From assembly GCA_945918815.1 (NCBI GenBank), contig CAMEIU010000046.1, positions 1-13,137 of the forward strand: a stretch of DNA of 13,137 nucleotides, in the 5' to 3' direction. The position numbers were made by a program, and so were the translations under genes. Positions within the stretch are counted from its first letter, which is position 1. The number at the start of each line of letters is the position of its first letter. The notes beneath the pieces are model-generated. The model did no database searches. It was given only the letters and a program-made list of their open reading frames with translations, and was not told the origin of the DNA. The stretch comes from an uncultured Clostridia bacterium (GTDB lineage Bacteria; Bacillota; Clostridia; Oscillospirales; Oscillospiraceae). Of the stretch, positions 6,837 through 12,245 are shown one piece after another.

Positions 6837-7580
6837 TCATTTCTCCAGCTTTCTCGCTGTCTCCAATGCCAGCTCCATCATTTGGGTGAAGGAGTTCTGC
6901 CGCTCTTCGGCGGTGGTCAGCTCGCCGGTGAGGATGTGGTCGGAGATGGTGCAGATGGCCAGGGCGTTTTTGCCGCTGCGGGCGGCGTTCATGTAGAGGG
7001 CCGCGGCCTCCATTTCAATGGCCATGACGCCCATCTTCCGCCAACCGTCGCCGGCCCGGATGCCCTCGGGCACGCAGTCCTCGTCGCCGTAGAACCGGTC
7101 GGAGGACAGGAGGTTCCCCACATGGTACCGGACGCCCATTTCCTTGGCGGTCTCCACGCAGGTTTCCAGCATTTCAAAGGAAGCGATGGGGGCGAAGGTA
7201 CCGGCCAGGCGGAACTGCTCGGCAAAGCGGGAATCGGTGCACGCGCCCTGGCCCATGACGATGTCCCGGACGTGGATATCCGGGTGGATGGAACCGGCGG
7301 AGCCGATGCGCATGATGTTCTGGACCTCGAAGAAATTAAAAAGCTCATAGGAATAGATGCCGATGGACGGCATGCCCATGCCGGAGGCCATGACGGAGAC
7401 CCGGGTCCCCTTGTAGGTGCCGGTGTAGCCCTGGACGCCGCGGACGTTGTTGACCAGCTTGGCGTTCTCGAGGAAATTTTCTGCAATGAATTTGGAGCGC
7501 AGCGGATCGCCGGGCATCAGGACAGTCTGTCCGAAGTCGCCGGGGACCGCGTTGATGTGTGGAGTGGGATAGTTGGCCAT
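6837..7580 (-). CDS. deoD: DeoD-type purine nucleoside phosphorylase
   Basis: It splits purine (deoxy)nucleosides with phosphate into free base and (deoxy)ribose-1-phosphate, the substrate of the next gene, deoB. The 247-residue length fits the hexameric E. coli DeoD class. Motifs: TPHINA at the N-terminus (His8), PGDPLRSK with phosphate-binding Arg28, NNVRGVQGYTG (Arg47), signature GMGMPSIGIYSYELF (67-81), MRIGSAGS (Arg91), AIEMEAAALY (187-196) and TISDHILTGE, where Asp214 is the base-protonating residue, with Arg227 in AEERQ. Start ATG 7580 has an AAGGAAGG site 8 bases upstream. It lies 18 bases after tdk, indicating one operon. Confidence 0.96.
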   Translation of the reverse strand: MANYPTPHINAVPGDFGQTVLMPGDPLRSKFIAENFLENAKLVNNVRGVQGYTGTYKGTRVSVMASGMGMPSIGIYSYELFNFFEVQNIMRIGSAGSIHPDIHVRDIVMGQGACTDSRFAEQFRLAGTFAPIASFEMLETCVETAKEMGVRYHVGNLLSSDRFYGDEDCVPEGIRAGDGWRKMGVMAIEMEAAALYMNAARSGKNALAICTISDHILTGELTTAEERQNSFTQMMELALETARKLEK

Positions 7581-7598
7581 AATGGATTCCTTCCTTTC

Positions 7599-8183
7599 TT
7601 ATTTGACTTTCCGATGCTCGGCAATGCTCTTTTTCCAGCATTTGTGGCACATGGCCAGATACCGGTCGTTGCCGCCCAGGACCACCTGGTCGCCCTCGGT
7701 GATGATGTAGCCGTCAGAATCGATTCTGGCGTTGACCGTGGCCTTGGAGCCGCACTGGCAGATGGTTTTGATTTCGGTGATGGAGTCGGCCACCTCGAAG
7801 AGCCTGCGGCTGCCGGGGAACAGCTTGGTCTGGAAATCGGTCCGGAGACCGAAGCACAGCACCGGCAGGTTGTTCAGGTCCACCAGCTGCCGGAGCTGGT
7901 CGATCTGGGCCCCGGTCAGGAACTGACATTCGTCCACAATGATCACGTCCACCGGATCGTGGTTCTCATAGAGGGCGCAGATGTCCGCGCTGGCGGGCAG
8001 GACCTCGGCCTCCGCCTCCAGACCCACCCGGGATTTGAGCCGCAGCACACCGTCCCGGTCGTCGGCAGCCGGTTTCAGGAGCCAGACCCGCATGCCCCGC
8101 TCCTCGTAATTATACTTGGTGATCAACGCCGTGGCAGTCTTGGAGCTGCCCATGGCGCCGTATTTAAAATAAAGCTTTGCCAA
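7599..8183 (-). CDS. tdk: Thymidine kinase, type II; TTG start
   Basis: It phosphorylates thymidine (and deoxyuridine) with ATP. The start chosen is TTG at 8183-8181, giving MAKLYFKYGAMGSSKT, the usual beginning of this family, 194 residues. AGAGGTG (8196-8190) lies 6 bases upstream and includes the alternative in-frame GTG at 8192, which would have no ribosome site of its own. Motifs: P-loop GAMGSSKT (9-16), in the Ser variant of the classical GK[ST] loop; VIIVDECQFL with catalytic Glu85; FGLRTDF; zinc cysteines Cys142 and Cys144 (ICQCG), Cys179 and Cys182 (CHKC). It is the first gene of the salvage block, 18 bases ahead of deoD, behind a clear promoter. Confidence 0.95.
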   Translation of the reverse strand: MAKLYFKYGAMGSSKTATALITKYNYEERGMRVWLLKPAADDRDGVLRLKSRVGLEAEAEVLPASADICALYENHDPVDVIIVDECQFLTGAQIDQLRQLVDLNNLPVLCFGLRTDFQTKLFPGSRRLFEVADSITEIKTICQCGSKATVNARIDSDGYIITEGDQVVLGGNDRYLAMCHKCWKKSIAEHRKVK

Positions 8184-8204
8184 GGGATTCACCTCTGAAT
8201 GTTG

Positions 8205-8226
8205 TCTGGTTTTTTATTATACCAGA
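8205..8226. promoter_or_regulatory. Dyad overlapping the tdk -10 and transcription start
   Basis: TCTGGT (8205-8210) and ACCAGA (8221-8226) form a perfect 6-base inverted repeat, spacer 10, enclosing the tdk -10 box. The position suits a repressor operator. No repressor gene is in the window to match it with. Confidence 0.35.
8216..8224 (-). promoter_or_regulatory. Extended -10 promoter of tdk-deoD-deoB
   Basis: On the minus strand TGGTATAAT (8224-8216) is a perfect -10 with the TG extension one base upstream. The -35 region (TATCTT near 8244-8239) is poor, as expected for extended -10 promoters or activator-dependent ones. Predicted start near 8209, 13 bases before the ribosome site. Confidence 0.65.
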
Positions 8227-8249
8227 TTAGCGCTGGAAAAGATAGTATT

Positions 8250-8269
8250 TTTTGTGATTAAACACAAAA
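8250..8269. promoter_or_regulatory. TTTTGTG / CACAAAA dyad upstream of tdk promoter
   Basis: Perfect 7-base arms TTTTGTG (8250-8256) and CACAAAA (8263-8269), spacer ATTAAA. It is centred about 50 bases upstream of the predicted tdk start. The TGTG...CACA pattern is like sites of Crp/Fnr-type regulators (general knowledge). It overlaps the T-rich tail of the adjacent terminator, so it may simply be part of that structure. Confidence 0.35.
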
Positions 8270-8299
8270 GCCCCCACGCGTCAACAGGAAGCGTGGGGG
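8262..8299 (-). terminator. Intrinsic terminator after the downstream sigma/anti-sigma pair
   Basis: On the minus strand CCCCCACGC, an 11-base loop, GCGTGGGGG (8299-8271) form a perfect 9-base-pair GC-rich stem followed by CTTTTGTGTTT. It ends transcription of the anti-sigma gene that stops at 8381 and separates it from the tdk promoter. Confidence 0.8.
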
Positions 8300-8300
8300 G

Positions 8301-8393
8301 AATTGACAATTGACAATTGATAATTGACAATGAAGGTATTTTCCTTCGGAAAATGATGAAATAGCGCCCATTGTCCATTGTCAATTGTCAATG
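8301..8393. repeat. CAATTG-rich inverted-repeat element at the anti-sigma 3' end
   Basis: The left side has TTGACAATTGACAATTG-type sequence. Arms 8308-8332 and 8369-8393 are inverted repeats matching in about 22 of 25 positions. The middle holds a perfect hairpin ATTTTCC, TTC, GGAAAAT (8338-8354). Shorter copies lie at 2971-2989 and 6804-6831. The right arm reads into the anti-sigma coding frame and provides its last residues Ile-Asp-Asn and TGA stop. Confidence 0.7.
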
Positions 8394-9520
8394 AAATACT
8401 GCGCGATGCTCCGGTAGCAGCAGGCGTCATCGGTGAATTCGATGGTGTAGCGATGCAGATACACCATATCCCCTTCCATGACCGATTCCACGGTCAGGGT
8501 CAGGACGCCGGATTCATAGTCCCAGGCGTAGAGATTCAGCGGCTCCTCCTGCACGGGAGCCAAGTCGAAGCGGAACACCCCCTGGGGCGGGTCCCAGACG
8601 TAGCCGGTCAGATACCGGTCCAGCTGCCGCTTCACGTCTTCGGCGGGAACGGCGTAGCAGTCGTTCTGGGCGTCGTACCAGAGATACTTGTCCAGATCCT
8701 CCGTTCGGATTCCGGCCTCCCGCTCCATTTGCAGGGTCAAGAGGAAGAACTCCAGCAGCTGGTCCGACGAAAGCGCCGCCGGGTCCTCAAACGTAAAGCC
8801 CGCCGCCTCAAAGACCGCCGCGTACCGCTGCGCCACGGCGTTCTCTTCGCCGTGCTCCAGAAGATACAGGGTGTCCACAATATCAAAGGGCGCGCCGGCC
8901 CGGAGCTGGTAGGTCACGCAGTAGAGATAGCCCTCCGCCGTCTCCACCAGGATATCCACCGGCGGTTCGGTCTGGTTTTCGTCATAGCTGTGGTAGCTGT
9001 AGACCTTGCAGCCGGTCCATTCCGGCCGGTCTCCGTCCTCCACGGTTCCCAGATACGCACCCAGGACCGCTTTGCCTTCCGCCTCGGAATACAGGGCCTC
9101 CACATAGTAGACGGTGTTTTGGAAGGTCAGCTGGGCCCGGGCTTCGGGCTGCGCCGGACCAGCCTCCTGGTTTCCGAATTCCTCCGCCGGTCCTGCGTCC
9201 GCGCCCGGTTCCTCCGCCGGGATCTCTTCCGCAGGTTCCTCCGTGACCTCTGCCTCCGCCTCCGCGACAGTATCCTGCGCCATGTCTGCGGCGCTTGCGC
9301 TCTCATTCACCGTATCGGACGGCTTGCCGCTGCCGCAGCCCATGGGGAAATAGGGCAGGGCCAGGACGCTCAGACAGAGAATCACCGCCAGGCAGGCCGC
9401 CAGGGAGCCCCATTTCCGCCAATGGCTGGGGGCGAAGGTCTGCTTTTCGGCCATATCGATGAGGTCGCTGCCCACGTCGCCGAGGGCGCGGAACAGCCGC
9501 TCCTGCTTCTCTTCCTTCAT
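8381..9520 (-). CDS. Putative membrane anti-sigma factor, copy 1 (379 aa)
   Basis: This is probably the membrane-bound partner that controls the ECF sigma factor encoded just before it; the role is inferred from context and topology. Residues 1-37 are cytoplasmic and basic/acidic (MKEEKQERLFRALGDVGSDLIDMAEKQTF). Residues 38-57 are one membrane span (GSLAACLAVILCLSVLALPY). Residues about 58-120 are a Glu/Pro/Ala linker and the rest is a large outside domain of unknown fold. Its landmarks, shared with copy 2, are VLGAYLG, GCKVY, LSSDQLLEFFLLTL and RSIAQYF. ATG 9520 overlaps the sigma stop as ATGA, so translation is coupled. The cytoplasmic part is far shorter than a classical zinc anti-sigma domain. 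The final IDN and stop lie in repeat DNA. The domain family could not be named by eye. Confidence 0.75.
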   Translation of the reverse strand: MKEEKQERLFRALGDVGSDLIDMAEKQTFAPSHWRKWGSLAACLAVILCLSVLALPYFPMGCGSGKPSDTVNESASAADMAQDTVAEAEAEVTEEPAEEIPAEEPGADAGPAEEFGNQEAGPAQPEARAQLTFQNTVYYVEALYSEAEGKAVLGAYLGTVEDGDRPEWTGCKVYSYHSYDENQTEPPVDILVETAEGYLYCVTYQLRAGAPFDIVDTLYLLEHGEENAVAQRYAAVFEAAGFTFEDPAALSSDQLLEFFLLTLQMEREAGIRTEDLDKYLWYDAQNDCYAVPAEDVKRQLDRYLTGYVWDPPQGVFRFDLAPVQEEPLNLYAWDYESGVLTLTVESVMEGDMVYLHRYTIEFTDDACCYRSIAQYFIDN

Positions 9521-10077
9521 AGGGCCACGCCCTCCTTTTCCAGATAGGTCCTGAGCTTCTGCCGGGTGCGGAACAGGGTGGATTTGACGCTGCCCTCGGC
9601 CATCTTATACAGCTTGACGTTGGTCTGCACACTGTCCACATACCAATACCGCCGGAGGAAGATGCAGCACTCCTTCTCCGGCAGGTTCCGGAGGAACCGG
9701 TCCAGGCAGCGGGCCAGGGCCTCGGCCTCCAGACGGTTTTCCAGGTCGTCCCGGGCCGGAATGCAGTCGCCCAGCTCCTCCAACGCCAGTACCGTCTGGC
9801 CGCCGCCCCGCTTCTCCGCCCGGAAGGTCTTCCACCGGTCCAGGGACAGGTTCCGGGTGATCTTGCCCAGGAAGGCCCCCAGAGCACTGGGCCGCTGGGG
9901 CGGCATGGCGTTCCAGGCCCGGAGGTAGGTGTCATTGACGCATTCCTCCGCGTCCTCCCGGTTATTCAGGATATTGCAGGCAATGGACCGGCAATAGCCG
10001 CCATACTTGCCCTCGGTCTCCACCAGGGCCTGTTCCTCTCTGGCCCAGTAGAGCTGGATAATCGCGCTGTCCTCCAT
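9517..10077 (-). CDS. ECF-type RNA polymerase sigma factor, copy 1
   Basis: This 186-residue extracytoplasmic-function sigma factor probably directs RNA polymerase to stress or envelope promoters when released from the partner. Residues about 5-85 are region 2 (NREDAEECVNDTYLRAWNAMPPQRP, then FLGKITRNLSLDRWK). Residues about 120-180 are region 4 (LPEKECCIFLRRYWYVDS, then AEGSVKSTLFRTRQKLRTYL). ATG 10077 is chosen because GGAG lies about 6 bases upstream and it matches the MEDSAII start of copy 2; the longer frame to 10203 would translate repeat DNA. The sequence is about 72% identical to copy 2 without gaps. Oddity: in region 4 the first helix reads VQTNVKLYK (150-158), where copy 2 has MLDIAHRYH, losing the usual Ile-Ala pair. 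Confidence 0.9.
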   Translation of the reverse strand: MEDSAIIQLYWAREEQALVETEGKYGGYCRSIACNILNNREDAEECVNDTYLRAWNAMPPQRPSALGAFLGKITRNLSLDRWKTFRAEKRGGGQTVLALEELGDCIPARDDLENRLEAEALARCLDRFLRNLPEKECCIFLRRYWYVDSVQTNVKLYKMAEGSVKSTLFRTRQKLRTYLEKEGVAL

Positions 10078-10275
10078 GGCCAGCTCCTTTCTATATGTTT
10101 CAGCCGCACCCTCGTGCCCCCGCAGGCAAGGGACTGTAGGGCGCGGCGACCCGACGCGCCGTTTGGCAGTTGGTTCCAGAATGCGGCTGCCTGCATGCGG
10201 CACGTCCAGTGGCCGTGCCCTACAAAGCTTTTCCTGCGTGGGCCGTATGGCCGCCCCTACAGCTTCTATTGAAAT
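10078..10275. other. Intergenic mosaic of palindromic repeat pieces upstream of sigma copy 1
   Basis: This 198-base gap contains a half copy of the CTCGTGCCCCC arm (10111-10121). It also holds a GGCGCG...CGCGCC dyad (10140-10160), GGCACG...CGTGCC (10199-10219) and GGGCCGTATGGCCGCCCCTA (about 10239-10258), which echoes the element at 2862-2885. No coding sequence or T-tailed terminator for the upstream pair is apparent. The sigma copy 1 ribosome site is at its left end. Confidence 0.55.
10153..10178 (-). promoter_or_regulatory. Weak candidate ECF promoter for sigma copy 1
   Basis: On the minus strand TGGAAC (10178-10173), 16 bases, CGTC (10156-10153) has the element types and exact spacing of the strong candidate before copy 2. 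The spacer is GC-rich and the CGTC falls inside a repeat palindrome, so it may be chance. It would give a leader of about 70 bases. Confidence 0.3.
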
Positions 10276-11427
10276 CTAGTTCAACGTCACAATGCTCTGA
10301 TACCGCCAGGAGTCCTCGTCGAAGCGAATCAGGAATTCCCGGGTGGACAGAAGCGGGGCTGCCTCATCCGTGAGCGGGGTCTCGGGCTGGTGGTAGGCCG
10401 ACACCCGGAGATACAGGAGGGTATCGTCCACCAGCGCCGCCTCGTCCAGCAGCAGAACTTGCGTCTCCAGGGCGGTCAGGGGCAGAGACTCGAACACCAG
10501 GGCGTCCCGGTCCCCGTCATAGGCCGCCGTTTCCTCCGGCCTGTAGGTGCAGCGATCCGCGTCCAGGAACCGGCTCACCCGCCACCGGGCCTCCTCCAGG
10601 GGCACCACGTAGACCCCCTCGTCCCGGAACCACAGGGCCGTGGTGTCGATGCCCGTATTCATGCCCCGGGTCAGGGTCAACAGCATATTCAGCTGCTCGC
10701 TGTTCAGCTCCGATGGATCGGAGAAGTCGTCCATCCGGTACAGAGGCTCCACAAAGGTCTCCAGCAGCCATGCGTCATCCCCGTTCTCCATGCGCTCGGC
10801 GACGTCGTCTACGGTGTAGCGGGAGACGGTTTTTTCGTTGAGGGTGACGGCGTAGTGGAAGCCGTCCTCCATCTCCACCCAGACCTCCGCCGGGACGGTC
10901 AGGCCGTTGACGCTGTGGTTGTCATATTCCGTGGTGTTCAGGTTCCGGTAGACTGGACAGCCCACCAGGGACGGGTCGTCGCACGCCTCGATCTCACCCA
11001 GGTATTCGCCCAGCACCGACGGCGGGTTATCCAGGGAGCTCGGCTCCGAAGCCGTGAAGTAGTAATAGGTATAGCGGAACACAAACCGGGTTCGGACCAC
11101 AGGCTCCGGGGCCGCGTCCTCTGTGGGACCAGGCTCCTCCTGCGGCGTCTCGACGGCTTCCTCCTCCGCAGGTTCCGCGGCGGCGGGCGCCTCGGTGGTC
11201 ACGGAAGCGCCGGGCGCGGCGGTCCCTTTGGAGCCGCTGCCGCAGCCCTTGGGGAAGTAAGGCATGGCCAGGACGCCCAGGCACAGAATCACCGCCAGGC
11301 AGGCCGCCAGAGAGCCCCATTTCCGCCAGCGGCTGGGGGCAAAGGTCTGCTTTTCGGCCATATCGATGAGGTCCGCGCCCACGTCGCCGATGGCGCGGAA
11401 CAGCCGCTCCTGTCTTTCCTCCTTCAT
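10276..11427 (-). CDS. Putative membrane anti-sigma factor, copy 2 (383 aa)
   Basis: This is the paralogue of the protein at 8381-9520 with the same layout. It has a 37-residue cytoplasmic N-terminus (MKEERQERLFRAIGDVGADL...), one membrane span (38-57) and PYFPKGCGSGSK after it. An acidic Ala/Glu/Pro linker (about 70-110) follows, then an outside domain with landmarks VLGEYLGEIE, VGCPVY, LNSEQLNMLLTLT and SWRYQSI. ATG 11427 overlaps the sigma stop as ATGA and is preferred over the longer frame to 11574, which runs inside the sigma gene. The first roughly 65 residues are nearly identical to copy 1, while the outer domains share only scattered positions. Function as an anti-sigma factor is inferred from coupling and topology; no enzymatic or binding motif was recognised outside. 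Confidence 0.75.
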   Translation of the reverse strand: MKEERQERLFRAIGDVGADLIDMAEKQTFAPSRWRKWGSLAACLAVILCLGVLAMPYFPKGCGSGSKGTAAPGASVTTEAPAAAEPAEEEAVETPQEEPGPTEDAAPEPVVRTRFVFRYTYYYFTASEPSSLDNPPSVLGEYLGEIEACDDPSLVGCPVYRNLNTTEYDNHSVNGLTVPAEVWVEMEDGFHYAVTLNEKTVSRYTVDDVAERMENGDDAWLLETFVEPLYRMDDFSDPSELNSEQLNMLLTLTRGMNTGIDTTALWFRDEGVYVVPLEEARWRVSRFLDADRCTYRPEETAAYDGDRDALVFESLPLTALETQVLLLDEAALVDDTLLYLRVSAYHQPETPLTDEAAPLLSTREFLIRFDEDSWRYQSIVTLN

Positions 11428-11984
11428 ACGGTCACCCCCTCCTGTTCCAGGTAGGCCCGCAGCTTTTCCCGGGTCCGGTGCAGCGAGGATTTGACGCTGC
11501 CTTCGGCCATGTGATAGCGGTGAGCAATGTCCAGCATACTGTCCACATACCAGTATCTTCTTAAAAAGATGCACCGCTCCTTCTCCGGCAGGCCTCTTAA
11601 AAACCGGTCCACGATTCTGGAAAGCTCCGCTTCCTCCAGAATCCGCTCCACGCCGGTGTCCGCCGGAAGGCAGCTCTGCAGCTCCTCCAAAGCCAGAGGC
11701 AGCTGGCCGCCGCCCCGCTTTCCGGCCCGGTCGGCCTTGTACCGGTCCAGAGACAGGTTGCGGGTAATTTTTCCCAAAAAGGATGACAGAATGCCCGGCC
11801 GCTGGGGCGGCATGGCGTTCCAGGCTTTCATATACGTATCATTGACACATTCCTCCGTGTCCTCCCGATTTTTCAGAATATTATGGGCAATGGTCCAACA
11901 ATAGCTGCCGTACTTGCGCTCCGTCTCCACCAAGGCCTGCTCCTCCCTGGCCCAGTACAGATCAATGATCGCGCTGTCCTCCAA
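11424..11984 (-). CDS. ECF-type RNA polymerase sigma factor, copy 2; TTG start
   Basis: This is a 186-residue ECF sigma factor. Region 2 spans about 5-85 (NREDTEECVNDTYMKAWNAMPPQRP, FLGKITRNLSLDRYK). Region 4 spans about 120-180 (LPEKERCIFLRRYWYVDS, DIAHRYHMAEGSVKSSLHRTREKLRAYL) with a normal helix-turn-helix. The start is TTG at 11984-11982 (TTG GAG GAC AGC), aligned exactly with ATG GAG GAC AGC of copy 1 and preceded by GGAG and GAGG. The gene is followed without a gap by its anti-sigma partner (ATGA overlap). A clear ECF promoter lies 30-55 bases upstream, suggesting that this sigma factor, or a relative, drives its own operon. Confidence 0.92.
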   Translation of the reverse strand: MEDSAIIDLYWAREEQALVETERKYGSYCWTIAHNILKNREDTEECVNDTYMKAWNAMPPQRPGILSSFLGKITRNLSLDRYKADRAGKRGGGQLPLALEELQSCLPADTGVERILEEAELSRIVDRFLRGLPEKERCIFLRRYWYVDSMLDIAHRYHMAEGSVKSSLHRTREKLRAYLEQEGVTV

Positions 11985-12012
11985 CTTGCCTCACTCCTTT
12001 CTTACAAATCAA

Positions 12013-12038
12013 GACGAGAAAAAACACAAAAGGTTGCA
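12013..12038 (-). promoter_or_regulatory. ECF-type promoter upstream of sigma copy 2
   Basis: On the minus strand TGCAAC (12038-12033), 16 bases with long T runs, CGTC (12016-12013). This fits the common ECF pattern of an AAC-containing -35 and a CGTC -10 at 16-base spacing (known for SigW/SigM/SigV-like factors). The predicted start near 12006 leaves about 22 bases to the TTG start and includes the AGGAG ribosome site. Autoregulation is inferred. Confidence 0.7.
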
Positions 12039-12071
12039 GAAATGGAAAAAAATTTTGAAATTTCAGAAAAC

Positions 12072-12213
12072 GGGGCTGTTAAAAAAGTCTGTCATTGCGA
12101 GCCAGCGCGCACGCTGGCGTGGCAATCCGTTCCCTTTTTGACCGTAAATTTGACGCTTTTTCTATCAAAAAGTTAGCGGTCAAAGGGGAAACTCAGACTT
12201 TCTTAACAGCCCC
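12072..12213. repeat. 142-base MITE-like element with terminal inverted repeats
   Basis: The left end GGGGCTGTTAAAAAAGTCTG (12072-12091) and the complement of the right end (12194-12213) match in 19 of 20 bases. Inside, from left, are TGTCATTGCGAG with CCAGCG, CGCA, CGCTGG (perfect 6-base-pair stem) and GTGGCAATCC, then a second nested palindrome (TTTTTGACCG to CGGTCAAAG, core CTTTTT...AAAAAG). No open frame of credit and no obvious target duplication (flanks AAAAC and CTACG). The TGTCATTGCGAG...TGGCAATCC core is a widespread bacterial intergenic repeat motif, from memory. Confidence 0.75.
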
Positions 12214-12245
12214 CTACGGACACGAACGCGGGGCGCACTGAATTG

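Noticed and set aside
6882..8198. 438-residue plus-strand open frame over deoD and tdk
   Set aside because: Antisense of two certain genes, no start context and no recognisable domain.
8301..8332. Short direct repeats TTGACAA that might suggest a CRISPR array
   Set aside because: Units are about 10 bases with no unique spacers and no cas genes; it is a palindromic intergenic repeat.
8378..9547. 389-residue plus-strand open frame (also 10390-11454)
   Set aside because: Antisense of the two anti-sigma genes. The similarity of these two frames only reflects the paralogy of the genes on the other strand.
10087..10107. TGAAAC near 10097 as an ECF -35 for sigma copy 1
   Set aside because: A -10 at 16 bases would fall in the ribosome site and start codon, with no CGTC there.
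9935..10203. Longer N-terminus of sigma copy 1 (start at 10203)
   Set aside because: The extra 42 residues come from repeat DNA. Copy 2 shows that the protein starts at MEDSAII, and GGAG precedes ATG 10077.
11883..12176. Small plus-strand open frames over the sigma copy 2 start and the MITE
   Set aside because: They run through the sigma promoter and the inverted repeats with no ribosome site or family match.
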